Assembly: GCA_014360645.1 (NCBI GenBank)
Contig: JACIXD010000007.1
Span: 62,001 to 126,000 of the forward strand
Source of the DNA: Actinomycetota bacterium
GTDB lineage: Bacteria > Actinomycetota > Geothermincolia > Geothermincolales > RBG-13-55-18
Direction of reading: 5' to 3'
DNA length: 64,000 nt
Position 1 is the first letter of the stretch, and every line of letters starts with the position of its first letter. A program made the translations under genes and the position numbers. Below the pieces are notes generated by a model. That model was not told the origin of the DNA and did no database searches. It saw only the letters and a list, made by a program, of their open reading frames with translations. Below are positions 1-9,079 of the stretch, one piece after another.

Positions 1-264
<264 letters not shown>

Positions 265-293
265 CACCTAGCGGTCCATGACCTGATTGCGTT

Positions 294-327
294 GAGGGGC
301 GCCCGTCCTGCCGGGCGCCTCTTTCTT
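294..327 (+). terminator. Rho-independent terminator after katG
   Basis: A 12-base-pair stem (294-305 with 312-323, one or two G-T pairs) closes a 6-base loop and runs into TTTCTT. It lies 30 bases after the katG stop. The reading frame of the DUF4143 relic on the other strand runs through it, which supports that relic being dead. Confidence 0.72.
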
Positions 328-361
328 CTGCGCATGATCCCCATCAACTGCTGGAAACCGA

Positions 362-600
362 TTGACCATACGCCTCCGCTCGGATCCGGATTCGAGGGAG
401 ATCGTCCGCAGCAGGAACGCATCCTCGAGATAGCCCAGGTAAGCGTGCAGGGTGTCTTTCGCGACCGGTATTCCCTGCGTCTTCAGATCATTATCGAACT
501 TGTTGATGCTGAATGAACCGGCAGGATTACCCAGAAGCTGTCTGACAAAATAGCGCAGCGCCAGGGTGTTTGAACCGCCTTCATAGCCCTCTCCTTTCAT
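362..600 (-). pseudogene. DUF4143-type AAA ATPase, internal fragment
   Basis: About 65 residues on the minus strand, from LALRYFVRQLLGNPAG to ERRRMVN, match the middle of archaeal/bacterial ATPases with a C-terminal DUF4143 domain. This is the winged-helix linker with the AYLGYLEDAFLLRTI block. The match stops abruptly at RMVN; the frame then runs into the katG terminator and ends at 268. There is no Walker-motif domain upstream, so the N-terminal half is missing as well. A start-like ATG with GAAAGGAG before it exists near 597, but no functional protein is expected. A second, different DUF4143 relic lies at 4058-4459. Confidence 0.7.
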
Positions 601-680
601 CCGCCGCGTTCGCAATACACGGTCGGTTTATCCATCAAGGCCTCAACCATGAGACGAGGCTCCATGCCTGTTCCTGTTCA

Positions 681-760
681 CGTCATTGCGAGAGGGCGCC
701 TCTTTTAACGTCATTGCGAAGCGGCCTCTTCGCCGCCGAAGCGATCTGGTGGCGCCCGGC
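681..760. repeat. GTCATTGCGA-type interspersed repeat
   Basis: The 11-mer CGTCATTGCGA occurs at 681 and again at 709. The second copy is followed by AGCGGCC...CGCCGAAGCGATCTGG, the layout of the small palindromic GTCATTGCGAG...GAAGCAATCT repeats scattered between genes in many bacterial genomes. The copies lie between the ATPase relic and the end of the repeat-protein gene. Only the short core is seen directly; the family assignment is from general knowledge. Confidence 0.4.
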
Positions 761-828
761 CCTCTCTATAAATCCTGTCGTCGAAGCCGCCTCAAGCACG
801 GGGCAAGGCTTGATCCCAATGCCTGGGG

Positions 829-3503
829 TTATTCCTCGGGGTTGACGGCATAACCCAACACGTCGTGGCCTCCGGTCCAGCCGGAAGGGCCGTAGGAGAA
901 GTACATGGGCCTCTCCACGATCACCGGCTGGGTGGAGGAGACCCTGGCCGAGGTGGGGATGCCGGGCCCGGCGTGGTCGTTCACCATCACGGTGGAGCGG
1001 GAGTTGGCCTTCACTGTGAAGGGCTCCCTGGTGATGGCGCCCCCTCCCTCCGGGTAGTAGGTGATGGTCACCACCGCGTCCGTCTCCCAGGGGTTCTGGA
1101 TGCACAGCCACTCCTCGAAGCCGTACCCGGTATAGCCCTCGGCGAAGAACCAGTCGAGCGCCGGGTAGGGGGTGCCGATGACGCAGTGCCCCCGGTCCAG
1201 CCCCATCCCGCCGTGCCGGGGTAGGCAAAGTACATGGGCCGCTCGGCGAGAAAGGGCGCGCCTGAACTGAGGCGCACCGAGACGTCCTGCTCGGGCCCCA
1301 CCCCCACTACGGCGTCGTTCACCAGCACCGTCTCGCGCTTTCCCGCGGGCACGGGATAGTCCCTCTCCACGGTCTCGCCCGTCCCCAGCATGTAGGTGGC
1401 GTGCACGTTGATATCTGCCGTCCCGGGGTTCTGCAGGGTGAGCCACTCCTCGAAGCCCCTCCGCGTCGTGCCCTCGGCGAAGAAATAGCCGTTCCTCAGC
1501 GAGGTGGCCCCCATCACGCAGTGCCCCCCGGTCCAGCCCCACAAAGCGGTCCCCTGGTAGTTGAAGTACATCGGCCTCTCCGCCACCACCGGCAGGGAGG
1601 AGGTCAGCTTGAGGGAGGTCTGGTACGACCCGCCGCCGAGGAGCTGGTTGACCAGGATGCTCGAGCGGCCGTGGGCGGGCACCGAGAGGCCGCCCACCAC
1701 CTTCTCCCCCTCCTCCTGGGTCTGGAAGCGGAAGGTGAGCTCGGCCGGGGATTCCCAGGGGTTCATGACGCAGACCCACTCCTCGAAGCCGGGGCCGGTG
1801 TAGCCCTCGGCGAAGTACCAGGTGGTCGAGGGAGCCTCCGCCCCAACCGCGTCGTGGCCCCCCGTCCAGGCACCGCGGTAGTCGAAGTACATGGGCCTCT
1901 CGGCGATGAAGGGGGCTTCAGCCTCGCAGACGAGCGAGACCGCCCTGTCCGCCCCCGCCAGGGCGTTGACGTCCCTGGTCACCCGGCTGCGGCCGGGCAC
2001 GTTGTGGATTTCTGTCCTGGGCGGACCGTCCCCGAAGAGGTAGGTCACCCTGACATCTACGGGGACGTTCGAGGGGTTGCCCAGGCACAGGTACTCCTGA
2101 AAACCCGCCCCGGTGTAACCCTCGGCGAAGAAGAAGCGGTAGGGGGCGGCCAGCTCCTTGCGGAATACCTGCTCCGTCGTGGTGGGCGTGGGGATGAGGT
2201 TGGTGGCACTTGAATGAAAGGCGACGTACCTGCCGTCGCCGGAGATGACCGGGTACTCGGAGTGGTCGTCGCCCTGCACCCCCGCCGCGCTCGCGGAGAC
2301 CAGCTCCATCTTCCAGGTCACCAGGTCCTTGCGGAAGATGTCCAGCTTGCCGTTGGCGTCCCCGTCAACCAGGTTGGTGGCGTTGGACTGCAGGGCCACA
2401 TATCGACCGTCTTCCGAGATGGAGGAATACTGGGAGCCGAGGTCTGCCGGGTTCCCCACGGCATCCGAGGAGACGAGCACGATGGCCCCACTCACCATGT
2501 CCTTGCGATAGACCTGACCGGCGGGCACGCCCGGGATGAGGTTGTCGGCGTTGGAGGTGAAGGACACGAACCTGCCGTCGCCAGAGCAGGAGGGAAATCC
2601 GTTGCTCATATTGGACTCCGCCCCCGCCGCGTTCGCGGAGACCAGCGCGACCTCCCCCGTCTCCATGTCCTTGCGGAAGATCTCCCGCCCGGAGGTGGCC
2701 GGCGCGACCAGGTCGGTGGAGTCGGAGGTGAAGCACACGAACCTGCCGTCGAGGGAGATATCCGGCTCGAAAGGATGGACGACACCGTTCCCCTGCGCCC
2801 CCGCCGCATTCGCCGAGACCAGCCTCACCTCCCCCGTCTCCGTGTCCTTGCGGAACACCTGCAGCCCCGAGGTGGCCGGAGTCACCAGGTTGGTGGCACG
2901 GGAATTGAAGGCCACGTAGCGCCCATCCGCCGAGATGGAGGATAAGCTGGAGGGGTGGTTCCCCTGCGTCCCCGCCGCGTTCGCCGAGACCAGCCTCACC
3001 TCCCCCGTCACCATGTCCTTGCGGAACACCTGCTGCTCCGAAGTGCCCGGCGTCACCAGGTTGGTGGAGTCGGAATAGAAGGCGACGTAGCGCCCGTCCG
3101 CAGAGATGGCGGTGGTGGTGGAGAAGCCGTTTCCCTGCTCGCCCGCCGCGTTCGCCGAGACCAGCCTCACCTCCCCCGTCTCCGTGTCCTTGCGGAACAC
3201 CTGCAGCCCCGAGGTGGCCGGAGTCACCAGGTTGGTGGCCCTGGACCTGAAGGCGACGTACCTTCCGTCCGAGGATATGACGGGGCAGCTGCTCGCCGAA
3301 TTCCCCAATGTGCCCGCGGCTTCCGAGGATACCACCGCGATGTCCCCCGGCGCGGCCTGTGCGCTCCCCGCCGGCAGCGCCAGGAGCAGAAGCGCCAGCA
3401 GCAGAGGCATCGTCGACTCGAGCAAGGCCGCATAACGCCTTTTACGGGGCGGGCCGCTGCTCACCCGGCCCCGCTTACAGCCGACTTTCCCACGCGTGCT
3501 CAT
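829..3503 (-). CDS. Secreted seven-bladed propeller plus FAEGYT repeat protein (one frameshift)
   Basis: The start is ATG 3503, with AGGAGG eight bases upstream; the frame also runs open to 3647 without a better start. A basic N-terminus is followed by a signal peptide (hydrophobic LLALLLLALP, cleavage near AQA-AP). Seven repeats of about 46 residues carry the DGRYVAF/DGRFVSF core with (V/I)FRKD, as in WD40-like/PD40 blades, which fits a seven-bladed propeller. Four units of about 100 residues follow. Each has an (F/Y)FAEGYT start, a GFEEWL..NP block, an ERPMYF..Y block and a WTGGH end, typical of extracellular proteins of anaerobic actinobacterial lineages. A one-base deletion in the C-run 1189-1193 shifts the frame inside the third WTGGH. 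The fourth unit continues in the other frame to TAA 829. With one base restored the protein has 891 residues. Function unknown; a cell-surface or secreted role is inferred. Confidence 0.8.
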
Positions 3504-4057
3504 CTCCCGAACCTCCTCGAAGAAACGAAATAAATATCCGTCTGGCGGCGTTGGGATATCCCTGGTGAAGCGGGCGCATAGCGTGGCCTGTTGTTCATAG
3601 GGTTCCGCGGATACCGCGGATAATATCCCCGCACATCCCTGTTTCATGCCTGATCGTTTTTACCCCTAAACGGGTTCTCGTAAACCGCCGCGCGCCGGCC
3701 TTTGTCTGACCGCTCCCAGGCACGAGGCGAGGCTTGGAATGATGAAGATCTGACGCCTCCGAAATAAAGCGCACCCGATTTCCTTGGACATCAAGTCATC
3801 CATATTCCGTGTCCGAGTAAATCGAGTGCGCTATAACATCATGATCTTGGCATCATGCAGCGACTTCGGCACTTGACTCTGATCCCTAAGGAGAACAAGC
3901 GCCACAGCGCTTGATCGATACGCCTTTGCACATCATCGATCCGCTGCGTCGAACTCTGCCCTGGTTAGCCATGCGTCGAATAATGTCGGGTTAGCGCGTC
4001 GGGTTTCGCTAGCAATAGAGACGGCGGTTGTACGGCATCCAGCGTTCCTGCCCGCGC
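3504..4057. other. Gene-free stretch with a long palindrome
   Basis: There is no convincing gene here. The left part precedes the propeller gene and should hold its promoter. The middle holds the inverted repeat at 3768-3832. On the minus strand, 3835-4022 reads almost open (ANPTLFDAWLTRAEFDAADR, a stop, then about 35 more residues). It looks like decayed coding DNA, but I do not recognise the family. Confidence 0.5.
3768..3832. repeat. 65-base imperfect palindrome
   Basis: The arms 3768-3790 and 3810-3832 are reverse complements over 23 bases with three mismatches, around a 19-base centre. The outer 14 bases (AGCGCACCCGATTT against AAATCGAGTGCGCT) differ at one position. There is no T-run, so it does not look like a simple terminator. 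An IS end pair, a small palindromic repeat or a structured RNA are all possible. Confidence 0.6.
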
Positions 4058-4459
4058 TCAGGAGCCCAGCCACCACCATGGGACCGCGACGACCTTGCGG
4101 TGGAGCCTGCGGATGGCGCTCCCAGCATGTACCAGCACGCCCCGTATCGCCCTGGGGTGTTCTTCAAGGAAAGCGAGGAGGTTCTTGATGTCGTTGTATG
4201 AAGGCCGGGTGGTCAACTTGACCTCGACCGCCACCAGGTCCCTGCCCTGCTCCAGGACGAAATCCACCTCCCTGCCTCCGGTGGTCCGCCAGAAATAGAT
4301 CCCCGTGCGCGGGACCTGCAGCTCCGCGTCCGCGCGCAGTTGCAGATAAACCAGGCATTCGAAGAGGCCGCCCAGCTCGCGCCCTTCACGCAGGGAATCG
4401 AGGTCGTGATAACCGGCAAGAAAGGCGTTCAGCCCCGGATCGACAATATATCCATATCG
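4058..4459 (-). pseudogene. DUF4143 ATPase, C-terminal fragment
   Basis: The frame opens after a TAG at 4460-4462 and has no start codon. It reads YIVDPGLNAFLAG, then RELGGLFECLVYLQLR, FWRTTGGREVDFVLEQ and VAVEVKLT, ending at 4058. This is the complete C-terminal DUF4143 half, including its restriction-enzyme-like core (the E...VDFVL...VEVK pattern), of an AAA ATPase. The ATPase domain is absent. Sequence details suggest a different subfamily from the fragment at 362-600, and the order on the strand is wrong for one gene split by an insertion. It is therefore a separate relic. Confidence 0.72.
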
Positions 4460-4569
4460 CTATCTTGTCAGATACAGTCTTTAGCATCCGGCAAAGCCTC
4501 CGTGAAACCCTTTGTAGCGCCGCTTTGGCATAAAAAGGATTCTATGTCATCATGACCGGCTCTTGAGAC

Positions 4570-5075
4570 GGGATTTCTGGTTGTCGCCGAGGGAAAATCT
4601 AGTCGACGTCAAACAACCTGGGAGTTCATCGACCTTCTCGAGTACCAGGAGGATGTTTTAGGGCTGAACGTCGACCAGGCAACGCCCGATGCGCTGAGGC
4701 CGCAATCCAAAGAAAGGACCCTGAGAGAGGTAGCCTATATATATATATATATGAGACTGACCTTACCTGCTTTTCCTTGAATGCATACTGAGCTCCACCC
4801 AGAAGATAGAGGATTATGTCGGCGGCATGTCGTTCGAGGATTTCCCGGGCGACAACAGGACGGTGGACGCCGTGCTCAGAAACCTGGAGATAATCGGCGA
4901 AGCTTCGAAGAATATCCCGCCCGAGATCCGAGAAGGACATCCCGATAACCCTGGGGGAGAATGACGGCCTCAGGAATATCGTATCCTACGAGTATTTCGG
5001 CATCGACCTCTCCATAATATGGCGGATCATCACCGTCAACCTACTGCCGTATCCAACTGTCTTGACTATTTGTTG
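4570..5075 (+). pseudogene. Decayed MntA-HepT toxin-antitoxin module
   Basis: From 4573 the plus strand reads FLVVAEGK, FIDLLEYQEDVLGLNVD and TPDALRPQSKERTLREVAYI. This is the C-terminal half of a MntA-type antitoxin nucleotidyltransferase; its GS...DxD active site is gone. A (TA)8 run at 4736-4752 marks the junction. HepT follows in pieces: QKIEDYVGGMSFEDF, TVDAVLRNLEIIGEASKNIPPEIRE, then after a frameshift near 4940-4960 GLRNIVSYEYFGIDLSIIW. HepT's RxxxxH motif reads RNIVSY, with the histidine lost. At least two frameshifts separate the pieces. Known MntA/HepT pairs are type VII systems in which MntA AMPylates the HepT RNase. This copy cannot work. Confidence 0.75.
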
Positions 5076-5210
5076 ATCAGCAGCATTCGCAGGCTTTCAT
5101 ATTGATTTGGCCATTTGTCTGGAAATCCCCCGTTCTTCTTGCTTCTCGGTTGCTCTTGGTCTTGCTCGCTTGAGCACAGCTATATCGACTATCTGTTGAC
5201 CGAAGCCGCG

Positions 5211-6047
5211 CTATTGCGGGTCCAGTTCCTCGATGAATTCCTTGAATATCTCGAATGCATACCGGCGGAACTGCCGATCATCCCATCCCGGAAAAGCGTT
5301 TGGTGGTCTCTGGCGGAATACCATCCAGATCCCCTTGGCATTGGGATTCCCGAAATAATCGGCCATATTCGTCAGGAAAGACTTGAACCACTTTGCATGG
5401 GTGGCGCTCGAACGCCTGAGAGTACTGAGTTCCTCCAATATCTCTGGCTTTAATTCGGGACATCGCGCCAGTATATCGAAGATGTAGTAGAGATCTTTTT
5501 CCTTCTTGGCCGCTACCTGGCGCCTGGGGAACGTCAGTCCCTTGTTGAAGATGAAGGCCCCCGGTGAAGGTACCAGTAGTGCGGCTGGTGCAGTTACACT
5601 GTGAAGCGGATGGTCGTCTATCACGACTTCCATGGCGTTGGAAACGATGATGTCGGCATATCTTAATGGGAGAGCAAGCAGGTTATCCTGAACCTCGATG
5701 GCCCTATCCCCTCCCCTTCCGGTCTTGGAGGTGAAGAACTCCAACTCGAGGTGGTTGCCCTCGATCTCTCCCGAGTAGATGTATGCCGGTCGTGGCGAGG
5801 AGTCGCGTGGCTCGGGGTGCAATCCCGCATCCAAGAGTAGCTCGTTGAGGTTCTTGCCTTTGTTTGCGATCCGCCTTGCAACCATCAAATCGAATTCCTT
5901 GGTCAGTAACGGGGTCCTGGCCTTATCTCCCAAAAGATAGTGATAGTAGATAAGAGGCGCCCAACCACCCGCGAAGACGACCTCGGAGAGATACTCGCCA
6001 AGGATTTCAACGACTTTGAACAGGCTGTGCTTGAAGGTCTCCTCCAC
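5211..6047 (-). CDS. AbiEii-like nucleotidyltransferase (putative toxin)
   Basis: A 278-residue protein with a nucleotidyltransferase-fold N-terminus: GGWAPLIYYHYLL followed by TKEFDLMVARR, where E and D spaced by one residue stand in the metal-binding DxD position (normally TKDID). A basic KKEKDLYYIFDIL segment and a helical C-terminus follow, as in GSU2403/AbiEii-type proteins. It sits six bases after an AbiEi-type winged-helix gene on the same strand, as in type IV toxin-antitoxin or abortive-infection pairs. GC content is lower than that of housekeeping neighbours, consistent with transfer. The toxin role is inferred from family and context; substrate unknown. Confidence 0.7.
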   Translation of the reverse strand: MEETFKHSLFKVVEILGEYLSEVVFAGGWAPLIYYHYLLGDKARTPLLTKEFDLMVARRIANKGKNLNELLLDAGLHPEPRDSSPRPAYIYSGEIEGNHLELEFFTSKTGRGGDRAIEVQDNLLALPLRYADIIVSNAMEVVIDDHPLHSVTAPAALLVPSPGAFIFNKGLTFPRRQVAAKKEKDLYYIFDILARCPELKPEILEELSTLRRSSATHAKWFKSFLTNMADYFGNPNAKGIWMVFRQRPPNAFPGWDDRQFRRYAFEIFKEFIEELDPQ

Positions 6048-6053
6048 CGTGTA

Positions 6054-7118
6054 TCATCCCTCGATGAGTCTTTTCAACCGGTGCTTGTAAAGATATTCAG
6101 CCTGTTCCAGTCCCCGCAAAGGATACTTATAGAGGTCGAGATATAGTTGTAGATCCGATACGACCCAGAGACCGTCTACCTGATGCATCCCATGGAAGGC
6201 TGAGTGCTTGTAGTACGGGTAGCATAAAATGACGTTTGCCCCTCTTTCTACTTCTCTCAACTTAAGCCGTTGCTCAAGGGATTTCCGTCCGCTCTCATCC
6301 CTCAGATATATATGCACCTCGTTATAGATGGAATGAGGAGCCACCAGGTTGGCTCCGGCCTGGAAGGACAGGGCGTATGATATGCCTTTATACCTCCCCA
6401 CATCGCGCAATCTGTCGAGTATCTCCCCGGGATTCCCAGCCAGGCAGAAATAGCCGTGTTCCTCGTTCTTGCGGTAGTCATATACGCTCGCCCAGTCCTC
6501 GAGAAGGCTTTTCGCATCCAACAACTTGTACTTGTTGCCCTCTTTTCCAAAATAGCCCCTCATCTCAAGCTCCCTCATAATGCGGGAGACAAATCCCGGG
6601 TCTAGATCAGCTGCTTGGGCCACCTCTCTGACGCCCCATGGCCTGCCCCTCTCTTCAAGAGCCGCCCTGAGTATCAGTGATGCTTTATCGGAGAAAGGCC
6701 CGCGCCCCAGCCTTCTTTCCGGATACCTGTCAGGAAAGCCCTCACGTTCTATATATATTCCTTCGTGCACGATATAGGCGTTCCCTGAAAGGTCGATGAA
6801 AGAGATCCCGGCGTCCTTGCACTCCTCCCTCTTCTCCTTGCTGAGGTAATCCGACAGGATCAGCGGGACAAAGCCACCATCCCGATGGGCATAGGACACA
6901 AGTCTTGCCAGTTTGCCCCGCAATATCGCCGAACTCCTTGATGGAAGCACATCAATGGCTGCCCTGAATCCCTTGCCGTTTATTGATATCGAAGCGACAT
7001 AATCGGGTGACAGGGCTTCTCTTTTCCTGGCAGGGGATATCCCGAACTTCAACCCAGGAACGGGAAGGATCTCCCCGATGCCATTCTTTAATCCGTCGAC
7101 GATTTCCGCCTCTTTCAT
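6054..7118 (-). CDS. AbiEi family antitoxin / transcriptional regulator
   Basis: A 354-residue protein. Start ATG 7118 is chosen because AGGAG lies five bases upstream; an in-frame ATG further up lacks a site. The N-terminal ~150 residues resemble the conserved part of AbiEi-type regulators. A winged helix lies at roughly residues 155-215 (SLILRAALEERGRPWGVREV, FVSRIMRELEMRGYF). The C-terminal half (FQAGANLVAPH, DLQLYLDLYKYPLRGLEQAEYL) is typical of type IV antitoxins. In the family the antitoxin represses its own operon and neutralises the nucleotidyltransferase toxin; here that partner follows directly. A perfect AT-rich palindrome lies 37 bases upstream of the start. Confidence 0.78.
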   Translation of the reverse strand: MKEAEIVDGLKNGIGEILPVPGLKFGISPARKREALSPDYVASISINGKGFRAAIDVLPSRSSAILRGKLARLVSYAHRDGGFVPLILSDYLSKEKREECKDAGISFIDLSGNAYIVHEGIYIEREGFPDRYPERRLGRGPFSDKASLILRAALEERGRPWGVREVAQAADLDPGFVSRIMRELEMRGYFGKEGNKYKLLDAKSLLEDWASVYDYRKNEEHGYFCLAGNPGEILDRLRDVGRYKGISYALSFQAGANLVAPHSIYNEVHIYLRDESGRKSLEQRLKLREVERGANVILCYPYYKHSAFHGMHQVDGLWVVSDLQLYLDLYKYPLRGLEQAEYLYKHRLKRLIEG

Positions 7119-7154
7119 TGTTGCTCCTATATATAATGTTGTCCTTATGGGCAT

Positions 7155-7168
7155 CATAATATATTATG
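7155..7168. promoter_or_regulatory. AT-rich palindrome, candidate AbiEi operator
   Basis: CATAATATATTATG is a perfect 14-base palindrome 37 bases upstream of the antitoxin start, inside the only AT-rich stretch there (TATATAT also at 7129-7135). It overlaps where a minus-strand -10 element would lie. AbiEi-type proteins autoregulate through inverted repeats, so this is a reasonable operator candidate. Binding is inference. Confidence 0.45.
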
Positions 7169-7279
7169 GCAACATTCGCGTCAAGGCTTGGGCGTTCCCC
7201 CGAGCAGTCCATCAGTTGGAGTGTCGGGTTAGGTCGTGAAGGGCAGAGATTCCTTCCCATAATGAATGACAGTTTCCTG

Positions 7280-7317
7280 AAAAAACGACCAGGTCAGAGG
7301 AATATCCCTCTGACCTG
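7280..7317 (-). terminator. Rho-independent terminator of tRNA-Tyr
   Basis: A perfect 11-base-pair stem (7307-7317 with 7290-7300, CAGGTCAGAGG) has a 6-base loop. Read on the minus strand it is followed, four bases on, by six T residues (7285-7280). It lies 13 bases past the CCA end of the tRNA. Confidence 0.8.
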
Positions 7318-7329
7318 CGCTTTTATCCC

Positions 7330-7414
7330 TGGTGGGGGAGGATGGATTCGAACCATCGAAGGCTGCGCCAACGGATTTACAGTCCGTCCCCTTTGGCCAC
7401 TCGGGTACTCCCCC
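7330..7414 (-). tRNA. tRNA-Tyr (GTA anticodon)
   Basis: An 85-base tRNA with encoded CCA (7330-7332). The acceptor stem GGGGGAG pairs perfectly with CTCCCCC, and the D arm has CCCGAGTGG. The anticodon arm ACGGA-CTGTAAA-TCCGT carries GTA. A long variable arm of the bacterial tRNA-Tyr type and a GATGG-TTCGAAT-CCATC T arm follow. It is a single gene with its own terminator. Confidence 0.97.
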
Positions 7415-7532
7415 GCATAAGCTCTTCTTGACTATCCGCCCCGTCTCGGACGCGCTTCCTCTCGTAGTTGCGTATTGATATTAATAGATCTTGTTCCCGG
7501 ATCCTCTAACGCTCGACCGAGGTCCTCTCGCC

Positions 7533-7886
7533 TCAATCCTCGAGGCACCGTTGCAAATTATCGTAAATGGGAAAGACTTTGTCCAGACCGGTTACCGTGA
7601 ACACTTTGCGGATATTCCGCTTGCTGCATATCAGCTTTATGCTCCCGCCCTCCATGCTCGTCTTTTTCAACGCCGCGACCACCACCCCCAACCCGGTGGA
7701 ATCCATGAACTCCAGGCCGTTCAGGTCGATGACGATGTCCTTCCGCCCGGACTCGATGACCTCGTACACCACCTCTTTGAACCTGGTGGAGGTGGAGAGG
7801 TCTATCTCACCCTCCAGAGTGATCACGGGAACGCCGTTCAGCTCCTCGACCTGAGTGCGCAGGAAAACTCCCCCTGGCTCGTTCAA
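7533..7886 (-). CDS. STAS-domain anti-sigma factor antagonist
   Basis: A 117-residue single STAS domain (SpoIIAA/RsbV type). GVPVITLEGEIDLST forms the first strands, and IDLNGLEFMDSTGLGVVV holds the conserved phosphorylatable serine in DSTGLG. Start TTG 7886 has GGAAGGAG five bases upstream; the nearby ATG is followed at once by a stop. When unphosphorylated, such proteins bind the anti-sigma kinase and free the sigma factor. The likely partners, a SpoIIAB-like kinase and a SigF/B-like sigma factor, start 760 bases away on the opposite strand. Confidence 0.9.
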   Translation of the reverse strand: MNEPGGVFLRTQVEELNGVPVITLEGEIDLSTSTRFKEVVYEVIESGRKDIVIDLNGLEFMDSTGLGVVVAALKKTSMEGGSIKLICSKRNIRKVFTVTGLDKVFPIYDNLQRCLED

Positions 7887-8649
7887 TTCATCTCCTTCCC
7901 TGTGGTATCCCTGAACCTCGGTGCTACTTTACAAGTTTATCATGCCCGGGCAATCATCCTACAGGCTGCCGTCGGTCCTGCCGTGTTGCCCGCTATCCCC
8001 ACTGCAAGAAATGCGGAGTCCCCCGGAAGGTTACCCGCCCCGATACGGCGCCTCACCGGCGGAACCCCGCTCGCCCGAGCTGCTCTACCCCTTTTCCCTC
8101 AGGCACGCAAGGCCCTCCTCCCCGACGCCCCTCAATCGCCATATCCCGTCCAGATATCCCGTCCGAACCACCGCCCGATGGGGCGGCACGCCGCTAAGAG
8201 ACCGTCTTCTCCGCACCCTCTTTCGCTCTCCCCCGCTGCCGGCTACCGGCGATCAGGCAGGAAAGCCCTCTCCTCGGCGCAAGCCCGCCTTATCTATTGC
8301 TGCGAAAAAATGCTCCCCGCCTCCGCGGCTGGGACCGGGGAAGCGCAGCTCAGTCCAAGGTAATCGTTCGAGACAGGTTGCGTTATCAATGCCGTTGTCG
8401 ATGATCAATGTCCCTGTTTCGGCGGTTTCAGAAGCCTCCGAGAAGGGAAAATAGATTGTGTTCCGGCAGGTGAGAACACGGAGGCAGGCAAGCGCGGCGC
8501 CGTGACCCGTATCTCTCAGGCCTCCGCTCCGCCACCGGGCTGCATCTCGAGAGATAGGCGGGCGGGTCCGGCGGTAGACGGCGTGATGGGAGAAGGCGGG
8601 ACCGAGGGCGGCCATTAAAAAAGGGCCGCCAGGGGGAGAGTGAGGTGCT
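7887..8649. other. Long divergent intergenic region
   Basis: There are 760 bases between the divergent antagonist and anti-sigma genes. Open frames exist on both strands but have poor composition (proline- and arginine-rich, no recognisable domain), so I call no gene. The region should hold promoters for both directions. I could not fix a -35/-10 pair with confidence. Confidence 0.45.
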
Positions 8650-9036
8650 TTGGGTGACAACGGGGAAGTTATCCGTCTGAGGGTGCCCGCGGAGCAGTTC
8701 TCGCGGCAGCTCATCAGGCTGGCTGTCTACCTCGTGGCCAGCCGCATGGATTTCAACCTCGCGCAGCTCGAGGACCTGCGCATCGCCATCGACGAGGCCA
8801 GCAATTACGCTCTGGTGCATTCCGCCGAACGGTCCAACCTCGAAGTTGAAATACAACCGGGCAAGGAGTACCTTGAAATCGTGGTGACTTCGCGGTTGTC
8901 CGAGAACGGCGAAGCGCGCGCGGTGGTGCCGGAGTCCTTCAGCCGAATGATCATGGAGTCCGTAGTGGACGCCGTGGACCTGGAACGGGGGGAATCAGTC
9001 TGCCGCATCTCCCTGCGTAAGAAACGGGAGCAGTAG
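8650..9036 (+). CDS. RsbW/SpoIIAB-like anti-sigma factor kinase
   Basis: A 128-residue GHKL-type serine kinase. The N-box is near residues 45-60 (LRIAIDEASNYAL), the standard LxxAVxEAxxNA pattern of anti-sigma kinases with a tyrosine after the Asn. The rest is short, as in RsbW/SpoIIAB. Start TTG 8650 follows GAGGTG closely. It precedes the sigma-factor gene by 43 bases on the same strand, which identifies its likely target. It should sequester the sigma factor and phosphorylate the STAS antagonist encoded divergently. The ATP-lid glycines are weak, so full kinase activity is not certain. Confidence 0.82.
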   Translation: MGDNGEVIRLRVPAEQFSRQLIRLAVYLVASRMDFNLAQLEDLRIAIDEASNYALVHSAERSNLEVEIQPGKEYLEIVVTSRLSENGEARAVVPESFSRMIMESVVDAVDLERGESVCRISLRKKREQ

Positions 9037-9079
9037 CCGGGCTTGCCGCAGCGCGACGCCGCCGGGAGGAGTTGCGTCC

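Noticed and set aside
362-4459. One DUF4143 ATPase gene split by an insertion carrying the propeller gene
   Set aside because: On the minus strand the C-terminal piece comes before the middle piece, and the two look like different subfamilies. Two separate relics fit better.
7491-8454. Plus-strand genes in the gap between the antagonist and anti-sigma genes
   Set aside because: The frames are Pro/Arg-rich, overlap the antagonist antisense, and match no domain.
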